Origin: Ehretia macrophylla
Lineage: Eukaryota; Streptophyta; Magnoliopsida; Boraginales; Ehretiaceae
Assembly (NCBI GenBank): GCA_037974665.1
Contig: CM075764.1
Span: 120,218,325 to 120,282,324 of the forward strand
Reading direction: 5' to 3'
Length of the DNA: 64,000 nucleotides
The position numbers were made by a program, and so were the translations under genes. Under the pieces are notes generated by a model. That model was not told the DNA's origin. It searched no databases and saw only the letters and a program-made list of their open reading frames with translations. This document shows positions 23,001 through 36,000 of the stretch, one piece after another (position 1 is the stretch's first letter; the number at the start of each line of letters is the position of its first letter).

Positions 23001-26000
23001 TCATCTTACTGCATATCTATCATACAAAATTTGCTTTGCTATATGAGCTAGTGTGCATGTAAAGCTACTAATTGAGCTCTATGGACATATTCTGATTCCC
23101 AATTTCGTGAAAGGTCACATGTAGTTATGCTTTTCTCGCCCTTTTGGTTGATATTAAGTGGGCCATCAATTATCTAAGAAGGGCCATTAGAATTCAACTG
23201 ATTTTCTTTAGAAGGAGAGGGCATCATAATACCTCAGCTCGTGTGGTGCGTTTGGCATTTAACTCCTGCCTTGACCTGGCGACCTGGCGCTCCTTCCTCA
23301 AGTCATGAAGTTAAAGATTACACGTGGTGATGACCCTTTAAAAATTTGCAGTGCTATTGGCTTACCTCTTCCAAAGCAGGAAACATTGTCTAGACACTCC
23401 TTTCTGGGGCCAAATGGTCTTTGTGGTCAGTGGCTGGCACCTACTGCTGAGATAAAGGTAAATTTACTTTCAAAGGATTATAGCTAGTGTTGAATTCCAG
23501 CTCAATTAAGTGATTTATTATATTTTATGCAGGTTAATTATCCAAAAAGTGCTAATTTAGCTCAAGATGAAATTCTAAGGTCAGCACCATATGAAGATCA
23601 TCAATGTTTTTTATCCTTGAAATGCTGCATTTGATCCAGGGCATCTACATTGAAATTTTATCTTTCTGCATATTACATTTGCCTTTGTCACTTGGGGTTT
23701 CTTGTTTGTAACTTGTTAACTATTGTGTCACTGTTGTTCTAGCCTGAATCAGGTGGGGCAAGATGACCATTTGTCGATAAAAGATGGCGTCTCAAAGACA
23801 GATAACTCTGCCATGGAATCTGTTCTCTCTTTAGATGATGGTAGCTGGTTACGTCCTGCTGAGGAGTTAGGTGCTCAATTTCAAAATGTGCCAATCAATG
23901 GTAATTTCTCATTGGATATCAGACAACCATCGCCGCCACCTGTTCTTGCTCAAGTGCAACCAGAGTATTGTCCAATATCTCCATCAAGAGTTGCAGACCC
24001 AAGACCTGGACCAGCAAAAACCTTTCAGGATGGAATATCCGGTTCTAATTCCTATCATCATCTGCATATTGTAAGGCTTTTTGTATCGGAGACTCTATAC
24101 TTATCTGGAATATTCTGCATCTTACTTTTTGACTTTCAGTAATGATTAGAAGCTTGTTTCATTGAGTTAATGATTTCTGCTTGTTCATAATTCTGTCTGA
24201 CAAATGAGGTTCTTGTATATGTTTATCGGTGTTGCAGCCAGTAAGAATGATGGAAGATTTCCTGAGATTGGCACAAGAAAATACTGTCAAAAATCTTGAA
24301 ACCTGCGGTGTTCTTGCCGGTTCACTGGTAAAAGCTAAGCTTTGTCAAATCTTTACTTTGAGATAAAAAGGATTTGCTCACCTTAAGAGTGTCATACGTG
24401 GTTTCTTATTTATAGTATTCTATCTATTGGCAGAGAAATCGGGTATTTCATATAACTACACTGATAATTCCCAAGCAAGAGTCAACTTCAGATTCGGTAA
24501 GAGTAAAATGTATTTTAAGCATTAATGTTGTCTGCTGCAGCTTTCTTGATTTTCATGGTTTTCTTCTTTCTTTTTCTGTTAGTATTGCTTTGCCCTCCAT
24601 CAATTGTATAACCTGACCTTGGACTTATTGATGTCTCGTCAACTTTGTACTGGTGAATGATCACATGCAACTAGGGAAATGGTCCACCATGAAGACCTAG
24701 ATTCTAGCCTCACTTAACATATATCATATCGAGAGTATAGCTTTCATTTTTATCTCATCCTCCGATGTAGAGAGATTGGTGTTCTTTCACGATTTTTCTT
24801 CTTTTTTTGTTTTTTTTTGTTTTTGTTTTTGTTAGTCAATGTGAAGATAATGTAATCTCTCCCAGTCCATTGTTTGATTTAGAATTCCAACTGTTTTAAG
24901 TAAGTCCAATTTTCGTTTTTTGAAATTGGTAAAGAAAAACTTAGGAGTTCCCAAAATTGGCCTCAAGTATATATATATATCCTATATATATGTCTGAAGG
25001 ATAAGTTTGAAAAGTAAGGAAAAATGTTACATCTATTTTGGGAAAAGGGCCTTCTTTTTTAGGACTGAAATAAAGAGAGGGACTCTAAATATGGGACAAG
25101 GGAATAGTTTTATAATCATGATTTTCTTTTGTAGTCTTTGTGAATGAATGAAAGAATGTAGTTATAGTACAATTTAGGTTTTCCATTGAGAAAAATATAT
25201 TATCTTATGTTCTTTCAATTCACAGCTGTAATCTGCATCTGTTCGTGATGACCATTGCAAATTCAAAAATTAATCAGAACTCTATAATTGTCCGTAATGT
25301 TATGTAGAAAACTGATTTTAATTTTCTTATGATGTTCAGTGCCAAACATTGAATGAGGAGGAAATTTTTGATGTTCAAGACAAGCACTCTCTTTTTCCAC
25401 TTGGTTGGATTCATGTAAGTGTTGGAAGTATTCTGCTGACTTATTATTGCTGTGCTTTCAGCCGATCTGATAATGAAGAAATTTTGCCGTTTAAGTAAAT
25501 TAAGTTTTTTGAGAAGTGTGTTGGTAGAATAAAAAATTGCAGTCATTTGTGACCATGGAAGATGGGATAAAAAGATGCTTTTGCTTTTGCAACAATTTCT
25601 GCATGTCATCATTTATGGATTTTCTTTACCTATTGTTATGGAAATCATTTTCCAATAGTAGATTACTATTTCTTTGTAAAAGCTTTAAACACTTCCAAGA
25701 TTGACTATATGCTGTTGGTGCATATTCCCCCTTTTATTATTGCAGAGAAGCTCTCAATCCTGATTCTGCATCATATAGTAATTCCGGTCTTGTTAAAATC
25801 TCATTAGGGCTTTAGGAATCTATACCATCTAGGCAAAGTTACCCTAGTCCATTTTTAGTTATTGGCTGTACTGTTTTTGGTCGTTTTACCCTTCAATATT
25901 TTGTTTTTGTTCACTATAATTTTCTTTCAATGTTTGTGTCTATTGAAGTTCATTTTTTCTTCTATACATAAATTTTGAAGAACTTCTCAAGTAGTTTCTA

Positions 26001-27596
26001 GATATGTTCTGTCTGTTGACTTCTATGTGCTTGTTTAGTACTTAGACTTGAAGTCGTTAGCTTGTACGGACTTCTGATAGTCCATAACTAGATGTTCTTA
26101 GCGACTTGATGAATGCGGTATGAATCCGGTGGAGAGGTCATTGCTCATGCTCATTCTCTTGATATAATTTTGAAGTCTCTTTCTTAGCCAGGGGATCAAT
26201 GTTCATACGTTTGTTTATTTGCAGACACATCCGTCACAAACCTGTTTCATGTCATCAGTTGATCTGCACACTCATTACTCATATCAGGTAAAACGAACTT
26301 CACATGAGCGTACTTTCTATGTATTGGCTGTTTGTTTCCCATTTTTACGGGCATCTTTTGGTGAAATATATTTCTCAAAAGTAATTGTATAGTTACCAGG
26401 CCAATTTCCACCATAATCATGTCTTCAGGTGAATAATGTTGCAGAATTGGATCGTCTTGATTTTGTCTTTTTCTTATCCACTTTTGGCGCAAAGTCATCC
26501 CTAACGTCTACCATTAGGATCTTTGCACTTCGTGAGCATATATTAGGCATTGTAGTTTAAGACTCTGGATGATGCAAACAGAATGAGTTGTAATTAAGAT
26601 ATTTAATATGAGACAGTCGATTCTTGTTAAATTCTATAGCCAGCTCTCATTCGCCAAAACTTCTAATCCGACTTTTTTTTTTTTTTGGTACTCTGCTGCT
26701 ACATTCTGCATATTCATTATACATACTAAGTTAACCTTCCTGACAGTCTTCTTTGGTTTCTGTAGATCATGCTACCAGAAGCCGTTGCGATTGTTATGGC
26801 TCCTCAAGATGAGTCCAGGTGGAGTTACTTCCAGTCTTCATTTCCTCATATTTAGTAAACTAGAACCTGACTTCTAGGGGGTTGTGCTGGGAGATGGAAT
26901 ATTTACTATTAAATGAGATCTTTGACCTATCACCTTGAGCTAGCTATTTACGGCTTTTCCTCGACTAATTTAATATTTCAAAAGTCAAAATACTAAGCGC
27001 ATAAATGGATACTTGTTTTATGAGATATTTTGCATGCTTCTTTTCTTCTTCATCTCTTTATATGTGGTTTTTAACCGTTAAAGAAAGTCTTGATGAAATC
27101 CGACCAGCCTTAGCGAAGTAGCTTAATTTTGTGATTTCGGTTTGGTATTTGGTAGTCTCTCCGTCCTACGTATGTAATCCAGTTTGACTTTCCACAAAGT
27201 TCCAGGATTGTGTTTTGACATCTGATTATATAGTTTTTAAGACATCTCTTTCCGAAGATAGCCCTTACATTCACATATTCTCTCTGTCAATGATAAAGGA
27301 AGTGTCAAGTAAGACAAATGACAACAAAAGTAGTGCATATTGTGAGACACGTTAAGTTTTTGCGTATGCACATATACATTTTTATGCTAATGTTGTGTGT
27401 GTCTTTCTTGTGTTGGTGCAGTCCTCATGGCATATTTCATTTGTCTGACCCCGGAGGTGTTGCTGTTATACGAAACTGTCAGCAACGTGGATTCCATCCA
27501 CACGAGGAACCTGAGGATGGAAGTCCAATATACGAACACTGTTCTCATGTTTACAAGAATCCAAATTTGAAATTCGATGTCATAGATCTTCGCTGA
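19814..27596 (+). CDS. AMSH3: AMSH3-like K63/K48 deubiquitinase (JAMM/MPN+)
   Basis: Zinc metalloprotease that cuts ubiquitin chains; in Arabidopsis AMSH3 works with ESCRT-III in endosomal and vacuolar trafficking. Fourteen phase-consistent exons: 19814-19930, 21404-21468, 21563-21638, 21851-22051, 22613-22713, 23352-23457, 23533-23579, 23743-24070, 24238-24327, 24434-24496, 25340-25414, 26225-26287, 26766-26818 and 27422-27596. They give 519 residues against about 507 in Arabidopsis. The N-terminal 110 residues form the MIT-like part (NRIPLRNYYRIADNLLKQ, then LLRYSSLVSETIP). The middle has SRHSFLGPNGL, VLSLDDGSW and RQPSPPPVLAQVQ. Residues 348-519 are MPN+, with Glu368 in ETCGVLAG and the zinc motif HTHP...SSVD at His423, His425 and Asp436, all intact. 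The end is CSHVYKNPNLKFDVIDLR. Likely functional. Confidence 0.93.
20027..20960 (+). repeat. Degenerate minisatellite in AMSH3 intron 1
   Basis: A (TA)n tract at about 20027-20070 followed by (GT)n leads into about seven diverged tandem copies of a unit of about 115-135 bp. Copies begin near 20072, 20205, 20346, 20470, 20600, 20728 and 20845. Each has a tgtgtg start, then a word like atatgctttatttaaatatg, then tttttgcaaaaatgtg, then attgtagtttttgcag and ataattgat. Most copies therefore carry a pyrimidine tract plus CAG that looks like a 3' splice site. Confidence 0.8.
23127..23161 (+). pseudogene. Possible U2 snRNA 5'-end fragment in AMSH3 intron 5
   Basis: The stretch includes cttttctcgcccttttggtt and then gatattaagtg. 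Aligned by eye to the conserved start of plant U2 snRNA, 27 of 35 bases agree. Only the 5' end is present, with no Sm site or body, so at best it is a truncated pseudogene. Chance resemblance is not excluded. Confidence 0.35.
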
Positions 27597-28662
27597 TCAT
27601 CGTAACTCCTGGAAAGCATTTAAGCAAACGATTCTTTACCGGATGTATAGAGAACTTACTGGGGAGAGAGGAAGTATTTCTTTAGCTTGCACAGATTAGC
27701 GAACAAAACGGATCATCTATTCAGCCAACCTGCATACCGTTGTCATCTGATGATACTACTGGTAACATCCTCTACCATAGTTGTATATGCTTTTTTAATG
27801 AAATTAATAGTATACAAGAATTTTTATGATCATGCTTAAACTACTCGTTTCTGTTATGTTCGATAACTTCTGGGTCGTTGTCATTTAATTGTGTGAAGGT
27901 TTAGACTTTTTCTATATATAAAATCAGTTGTAACTGTTATTGAGGAGGTAGGTGATTGAATCACGTAAAAAATATTTTGTGTTTCCGTTATTTATTTGAC
28001 ATATTTTGGTGTCCTCATCTTAACACTACACAATTCTTGTACTTCTATTTTGTTGTAGCTTAAGAGTTTGTTGGTTGTTTATAACATATTCACACTGCCA
28101 ACACCATCCATCAATTTGACCAATCTAGCAGTTTGAAATTACAAGGTCTAGTTGTTTTTGACCAAAAAAAAAAGAAAAAAAAGGTCTAGTGGTTTTACTC
28201 TTCGGGTCTTATATAAATTGACAACAAATATGAGAAACAAAAACATATGTTTCTTTCAATTTCGACCAAAAGATCACCCAGTCAAATGAGAATTTTTAGG
28301 TTGTCCATTCTTTTTTTCTCACTTTCACTCTCCCATTCCCATCCCTCTTTGTAACTACCCACAAAATTCTCATCATAAGTGTCTACTTTCTCTTCTCAAG
28401 TACTTTCTCCTTGAAAAAAAAGACGGGTAAAAGTCATTTTGCCCGTGTATTTTAAGATAAATTCAAAACTCTCCCGTCAACGTTCGAGTTTGCAGATGAA
28501 CCATTTTCTAGTACCCTCAATAGGTTTAGGTTAGACAAACTTTTTTTTTCCTTTTCTATATATTTCTCAAACATTTTATAGAAATTAACTGTCGTTTTTC
28601 TTTCTTCTCTGTCAATGTCTTTCTCGTTTCTCTTCTTCATTCATTAGAATTCAACAAAATAG
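27597..28662. other. Intergenic: AMSH3 3' UTR, then DUF3511 promoter
   Basis: Bases 27597 to about 27820 should be AMSH3 3' UTR (ttttttaatgaaattaatag near 27790 is a plausible poly(A) region). The rest is AT-rich spacer. A TATA-like ctatatattt at about 28556-28565 stands about 100 bases before the ATG at 28663, after T-rich sequence; it may be the core promoter of the next gene. Confidence 0.45.
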
Positions 28663-29004
28663 ATGAGGGACGGCGATGAATGTTGGCCGGCCTATTGGTC
28701 CGCCACTGCGGCGGACCAAAGGGTCGAGCCGCCTATGAACAAGAAGGCCAACAAGACTCGTAATTCTACTCCGTCAGTTTATCGAATACCGGATCCTCCA
28801 CGTAATTCTCCATTAACATCATCATCAACACATTCGTACAACAAAAAACCGACATGGAGATTTTCTAATCCAGAAACGAAAAGAAAACAAAGAATTGTTT
28901 CGTACAAAGCCTACGCGGTTGAAGGCAGACTCAAAGCTTCTATACGTAATGGCTTCCGTTGGGTTAAGAAAAAATATTCATCCATTGTTCATGGTGTTGA
29001 TTAG
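28663..29004 (+). CDS. DUF3511 domain protein
   Basis: An intronless 113-residue basic protein. The N-terminal two thirds is low-complexity, with a PPRNSPLTSSSTHS-type Ser/Pro stretch. The C-terminal 46 residues fit DUF3511: KRKQRIVSYKAYAVEGRLKA, then RNGFRWVKKKYSSIVHG, rich in Lys and Arg. This family is restricted to plants and its role is unknown. The ATG chosen follows stop codons in the same frame and gives the usual family length. No signal peptide or membrane segment is present. Family call is firm; function is open. Confidence 0.8.
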   Translation: MRDGDECWPAYWSATAADQRVEPPMNKKANKTRNSTPSVYRIPDPPRNSPLTSSSTHSYNKKPTWRFSNPETKRKQRIVSYKAYAVEGRLKASIRNGFRWVKKKYSSIVHGVD

Positions 29005-31299
29005 TATTTCACAATGCATATCGTTGTTTTTTTATATTTATTTAAAGAAAGATTTAAGTTAATATTATATCATATATAAAAGATATTACACGTATTGAGA
29101 ATTAATCTTGTAACTTCTTTCACACAAAGTGATAATCATATCAAATGCCTAGAGGATCTAGTGGTACAACACATATCATTTAATGGTACGTGTGCGTGTG
29201 CATGTGCATGGAAATGAGGATGCATGTACTCTCTAGACAGTTGCCCTTGGAGGAGGGTTTTTTTTTTTTTGGTTTTACCCTTTGTTAATAATTGTATAAT
29301 TCTGTAATTTATTGTAGTTATTGGTTGATCGATTTGTCGGAGCCTGTAGAAAAAATTATTAGAATGCTTGTATCGAATCATTCAAAATTCGAGTTTTAGA
29401 TTTAAATTTGAGTCGTGTGTTTCAAAAAATTAAATGATGTTATATTTGTCATATAAAATGTGAAGAGTGAGTGATGCACGTAGGAACTAACATAGCATTG
29501 CTCGATTAGAAAATACTAGGATTGTAGTTATTATCAATTCTATGCTATCTGAATTACGTTTCGAACTTCTAAAATTTTATGTCCATACCAGACTCTTTGC
29601 TTTGTAAACTTTTATTTTGTAAGAGAATTATAATCACATTCATTATTTCTTTTTCCCGCTAAGTACTTAATATAATCACATTCTAGAGATACTCATAAAA
29701 ATATTTTGAGTTTTTCTCTGTTTCTGTGACCATATATAATTATTTTAGCAACTGTAAATTGCAAAACATTATATCAAAAGATATATTCTTTCATGTTTGT
29801 AATTTTATGAGGCCCCTTCATGCATCCTTCCGATGATGATATTTTATGAGATTTACATAAATAAATAAAAAATACCTTGAATATACATTAAAATACAATA
29901 CAAATTCTTCACCTTTATTAGTTAATTAGATTAATGTCTTAACATCGTATGATAGACTAGTTGTTTTTCTTTTCTTTTCTCCTTGTTTTCTTCCTTGGAC
30001 ATGATCCACTATCGACCTTTTTGAGAAAGAATATTAAGTTAGAGTTATTGATACATCGAATTCCATCATAATTTCGAAATACAGTGTGTTTAGAGGAGAT
30101 AAAGTAACTAAGATGGTTGACTCTTCTTGAATATTGCACATATTTTAGTTGTTCAATATATCATACTAATTTGTAAATTAACCTGCTATGATCTCTTTCA
30201 TGTTTTAAGAATGTGGTGTTCTTGCGGATGAAATTGTTGTAATTTCGATCGGTTAGGCCTCCTTTTAAATTAAAATTCAAAATAGTTAGTGAACAATTAA
30301 CTCCTTGTGTTCCAAATAGTAAGACAAAATAATACTTCTTTTTCGATGTTAGCATAACACAATTTTTTATTAGCAAAAAAAAAAAAATTCCAATTGTCAA
30401 TGATGACATCAATCTATTCAATTCTTCATTACAATAATGATCAAACTAATGTAGTATGGACAGTACCTCATTTCTAAAAGACAAACTCATAATAGGCACG
30501 TAAAATTAAAGTATATTTGATCTATCCAATACTTTGTGACTATATGATAGGAGTATATTATTAGCATATGGTCCTCTAAATGACCCAATAAATAATCAAA
30601 TTAAAATCTCACTTTAGGCCTTAAGGACCCCCATAACATACAATAATCATTTAGCAATGGCAAAATTTGCCTATTGTTTTTTGTCGATATTTCGAGTTAA
30701 ATCATTTATTATAGTAATAATTAATAACATCATATAATTTGTAAGAATGAAAACATTTCTTACCAAATAATTTAGTTGATATTTCAAATAAAATCATGCA
30801 TTATTATAATAATTTAATACTGTTATATGATTTATAAGAATGAGATAAAAAAATTTATACAGATATTAAAAACAACAATAATGAACGTACTTATATATTA
30901 TAGAAATATATTAAATTATTACGGTATAAAAGAATTTCATGTATAATATTATGAGTGAACAAGAAAAAAGAGTTTTTTTTTTTTTTAACGCTCAACGATA
31001 GTAATTACTCACATAATCATAAAACCGCGAAACAGACAATCACTGCGTCGTTAAAGTGGGACCCAGTCACCCCCACATTTGGAATTTGAAATCTTTCTCC
31101 CTCTCACCAAAGAGACGTTACAACATTTTTGTCCTTTTCTGCAAAAAAAAAACAATAATTATTTCTTCTTTCAAAAGGATTTTTATTGTTTAGAAAAAAC
31201 ACCCTTCTTCTTTCTTCAAATATAATTTTCCACCCCATTTTCTTTCTCTTCATTTAATGCATTTGAATAAAAACAATTCCACCACTTCTTTCTCAGCTG
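29005..31299. other. Intergenic AT-rich spacer with a tandem pair of repeats
   Basis: No coding exon was recognised. A diverged direct duplication lies at about 30685-30845: each copy, about 90 bases, carries gatatttc, then aaatcat, then attataataatt-like sequence and ttataagaatga-like sequence. A run of A at 30376-30387 sits in poor sequence. The right end (31100-31300) is T- and C-rich and probably promoter and start region of the TRM gene. Confidence 0.45.
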
Positions 31300-31430
31300 A
31301 AAAAAGCTTCCATTTTCTTCTCTCTCTAAATTCTACATTACTTTCTCTCTCTACATATATGTATGTATAGGTCTCATACAAGCTTTGCTGCATGGCTATG
31401 CTTAACAAATGCTGAATTTTTCTGGGTCAT
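31300..31430 (+). other. Non-coding first exon of the TRM-like gene
   Basis: A tctctctct-rich leader runs to a strong donor, cat|gtaagt, at 31430/31431. The matching acceptor is probably aaattgcag at 32963-32971, giving a second exon that begins with leader and holds the ATG at 33053. The start of this exon is an estimate. A 1.5-kb leader intron is implied. Confidence 0.45.
31392..31415 (+). promoter_or_regulatory. Short upstream ORF in the TRM-like gene leader
   Basis: ATG GCT ATG CTT AAC AAA TGC TGA: a seven-codon frame with a second in-frame ATG, wholly inside the inferred non-coding first exon and 15 bases before its donor. It could reduce translation of the main protein. Whether the mature leader includes it depends on the first-exon model. 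Confidence 0.4.
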
Positions 31431-33052
31431 GTAAGTATTTTCTTTTTTCAATTTTTATTTGGTTTTTCTAATCTTACATTAAAGTTGTGATAAGGGTACT
31501 TGTTTTATTGGTTTAATTTTCTAGACAATGAAGCTTTTCTTTCTGCTTTTTGTGTTTATAGTATTTCTTTGACCCATGTATAGCAACTGTTTCGTATTCT
31601 AAGCTTTTCTTTAATTGCATGATTGTTTTCGGAAGTTTCAACTTTGATCATGTATATATGTTTGACACTATTTGCATATTTGAAGATTGCTTTGTTTTTT
31701 TTTATTATCTTGATGGTTGGTTTGGATACTCAGAAGTGAGAACACATAAGAATCAAGTGAAACTCATTAAGTTTGAATCTTTTGGAGCAAATTGGAACTT
31801 ATGCTTAATCCGGTTCCTCTTTGTGTCTCTTTTTCGTTTAAAGAGCGCATTCCGTGCATGAGGTTGCCACTATGATCAAGTCTGCGAAAGGGTTCGACTC
31901 ACTTTCGGTCCCTTGTATCTTGATACTGTTTGATTGAGTGGAATCAAATCACTCATCATATACTTAATTTTTTTAATCTATTTTTGCATTTTGTTGATTC
32001 TTTTGCTGATCAGATATAGTTAATGTTGAAAACCACAAAACAAAACGAAAAAAAAAGAAAGGAAAAGAAGAATGATGAAATTGAAAGATATAGTTAACTT
32101 TGATTAGATGTAATCAGGTTTGGCCTTTTTCGAAATTGTAATGTCAGCTAATACTAGGGTGAATTAAACCGATTTTTTGCCGTAAAGATTGGAAATTCAA
32201 AGATATAAATTAGGTGGAATAATGCCTGTTCTGATCCAAACATTGTCATTTACCTTTTATTCTTCTAACTAGATAAGGCTTGAACCTGAAATGGGAGCTG
32301 CATTTTGGATGTCAGTGTTGAATATGCAATGTGCAAACCAAAACTTAGTGTAGTTTGGAAATCACATATTGGTGCTTAACTGGATTGCACAAGTTTCCAT
32401 ATGTGTTGGTGACATTGTGTCGTAGGTGATAGCTGGATGACGTTCGGGATTTTATAAAAAACAAGTATCCACATTGTTGTAGTAAGAAAACACATATGAT
32501 CTCTAATGACATATGACCTGTTAGAATTTTTGAGGGATGAAGATACTTGAAGCACCGACTGGCCCAGGGATACAAGAGGTGAATTATGTCCAATTGTTTT
32601 GCCACTTGCTGTTGACAGGTGAATTAAGCGCGTTAATTTGAATACAATTTATTGTAGAGATCGGCTCATCAACTCTTTAAATTGTTCATATACATTATAG
32701 TTTCAATAGAGACCCCATAGCAAAAAATGGATATGAGAGGTGAAAACAGTTCTTAATTCAAAGGGCTTCAAATGAACGCGTATCTTTGACACAAAAAAAA
32801 AAATGGACATGTATCGCTTCTTGTAAATGATAGGTCATTCAAATTTAAGAATCCATTTTAGTGTGGATATAGCGACCATTTGGCACGTATTATTTACTTC
32901 ATAATTTTTTTGCATTTAGGAGCTTGTGGTTTATTTTATAATTACCTTTTTCGCATATAATTAAATTGCAGATAGACTAGGAGTGGCAAAACAATATTTG
33001 TTGGAGATCTTCATACTTGCATTCTTTTGGACTTTATACTTGCGTGGAGGAT

Positions 33053-36000
33053 ATGGGGGCAGAAAAAAAAGGTTATAAGACTGGAGGAGGTTATGTTGGT
33101 GGCTTCCTTCAGCTATTTGATTGGAACACAAAGTCTCGAAAGAAACTATTCTCAACCAAGTGTGATTTACCTGGTAATTTATTAAATCCACAGTTGTCAA
33201 TTGCTGTACGTGATTGAAATATATAATTAGTCTGGTCATTCCTTGATTTTATGTTTGTTTCTGAAAGATCTTATTTTTCCTTATTGCCACAGAGCAATCC
33301 AAACAGAAAAGGAGATGTGATGGGAATTTGCCAAAGACTCAGATTGATCTGGTACGATAATAGTCAACAAATTGATTTTGCTTCTATATCAGATTTCTTG
33401 ATGTTATGTGATTCTTCGTTGTTGCCGCACTTTTCTTTTTCTTTCTTCCTTTAGTTAATTTGGTTTTTGTATCTGCAGATGGATGACGATGAAATTGTTG
33501 CTGGGTCAAGTATTAAGGGAAGTAGTGATTATAGTTGTGCTTCGTCGGTCACTGATGATGATGTATATGGAACGAGGGCGCCGGGGGTAGTTGCAAGGCT
33601 GATGGGATTGGAGTCCTTGCCTACGAGCAATTTATCAGAACCATACTCTACACCATTTTCTGATTCTCAGTCTCTTCGAGATTTCCGCTATTGTTCTGGT
33701 AACATGGCAGGTCATCCCGATCAAATCATGTTTTCTGGTAACCTTCGTGATAAAACGGAGGCCCCCATTAGGAATATGGTTGAGACAACGTATCAGAGGC
33801 CAATCAACAGACCTATTGAGAAGTTCCAAACTGAAATATTGCCTCCTAAATCAGCTAAATCAATTCCAATCACCCACCATAAGCTTTTATCTCCTATCAA
33901 AAGTTCCAATTTCATCCCTTCGAAAGATGCTGCTCATATAATGGAAGCAGCTGCGAGAATTATTGAGGCAGGACCTCAAGTTACGGTAAAACCAAGAATC
34001 CCTACTGTTGGGTCTTCTTCAGTGCCCCTAAAAGTAAGAGATTTGAAAGAAAAAGTTGAAGCTTCGCAAAAGCCATCCAAACTTGCTGAAGCTTGTCGAA
34101 GACCGGGCGAATCCAACGCAGCTAAGTATCTTAAAGGGCAATCCATGAATAAGAGCTGGAATGGTTCTGCAGATACAACATCAATGAAGGTCTCCTATGA
34201 TTCAGAAGAATGTTCTGCAGTTACAAGAAATACGGGAAAATCCATTTCACTTGCACTACAAGCGAAAGCCAATGTTCAGAAAAGAGAAGGCTTGAATTGG
34301 AGTGGCAGCAGAACTGTGGCCGACCAGAAAGAACCTAGTGAGTTCATGTCAGGCCAGTTATTCAAGAGCCAACGAAGCACTCAAAAGAACACACAGAAGA
34401 AATGTTCTGCACACGGTGCTTCAAGTGTGCTCCGACAAAACAACCAGAAGCAAAACTGTTTAGCTGATATAGGGAAGTCACCCTTGAAGGCCGCTGCTCC
34501 TAATACACGAGGTAGAAAAGGCAATGGAGATTCTTCATTCACAAGACAGAAGAGCTCAAATAAAACAGCCGGAAATTGTAAAGTTGGATCAAGGAGGTTA
34601 GGCTCAGATGTGACAAATGATAAAAATAAATACTCATACTCTAATACGAAAAATCTCACTCGTAAAAAACGGTGTATCAAAGGAGATTTTCAGTTTGAGA
34701 AAAAGTCAGCTGCTGATAATATGTCATCTGACAAAAGTAGAAAGCTAATTCAATCTGGTTCCTTGATGGATAGGCAAATTAGTTGGCCTGAAGAAAGCAA
34801 TAGGAACGCAACAGATATTGTTTCTTTTACATTTACTTCTCCTATGACACGATCTATATCTAGTGCTGAGACCTCTAGAGAGGTGGGAGGCCTTAGTGAA
34901 AATTATCGAGGTAAAAGAGTGCTGCCCAGCTCAGATGGCTTGAATAGTTTAAAATTATCTTCACTTGGTAAAAGTGTATTTGGAAGTGATGCTTTAAGCA
35001 CTCTTTTGGAGCAGAAGCTGAAAGAACTAACTCATGCAGTTGAGGCTTCACAGCAGAAAGCAGGGACAGCTGGTACTTCTGCATCGAAGTTTCAACTTTT
35101 GATGCCTGGTGTAGATGCCTTGACAACCTCAAACACATTACAAAGCGATTCAAGCCATGATGTGATGCATACAGGGAATTTAGTTGGCCAATTTGGTGCT
35201 GGAATGTCATCAGCCGAGTTCCAGGGGCTCTTGATGAAGCATAAGGGTCGTGTATGTTCTGAAGACTTGTCATTTTCTATCTCCCATCTTGATTTTTTAT
35301 CTCAACACTTCTTTTCCCATGAATCTATATTTATTTGGTTATGTTTGAATTTTCTGAATGGTGTTTGTGCTGTGCATGTGTTGTTTATTTTCTTCCTATT
35401 TACTTAGTTTAATATTCAAACCCCATCCCCCCCACCCCAAAGGAAAAAAAAAATGAAAAAAGAAATAAGAGGATCATATTCATATTGCTTCTGTTAGAAA
35501 TCTTTTTTCTTTTTGTTACTTATATCTGATGAGTAGAAGAGAATGTGGTATGTGATAGCAGTTAATGTTAATTCATTGTATAGAATATAAATTCATAATC
35601 ATCATGAAGGAGAAACTGACCTTTTTTTTATGTTTATATCCTCAGGAGATGGAAGAAGAAACAGACAGCTATGACAGCAACAATGCTGCAGCCAAACAGT
35701 TGCGTGATTCGCAATTTCCTAGCCCTATATCTGTTCTTGAGCCTTCTTTCTTTGCAGAAAGTTGCAATTCTTCATATACAGCAGATAGTAATAGTACAGA
35801 AGGTAAACATAGCACCATCTTTTTCTTTAGTATGTTCTATATAGAGAAATGTAAATTAAACTTAGAAATGACAAGTACTTTATAAATAAATCCCAGGTAG
35901 CAAGCAATGTTCATCTGTCCAAGCTCAAGAAGTACTTGGTGTGAGTTCCTTGAAGAGGTTTCATCCAGTTGAAGCTGATGTCGAGTTATCAGACTCTGCT

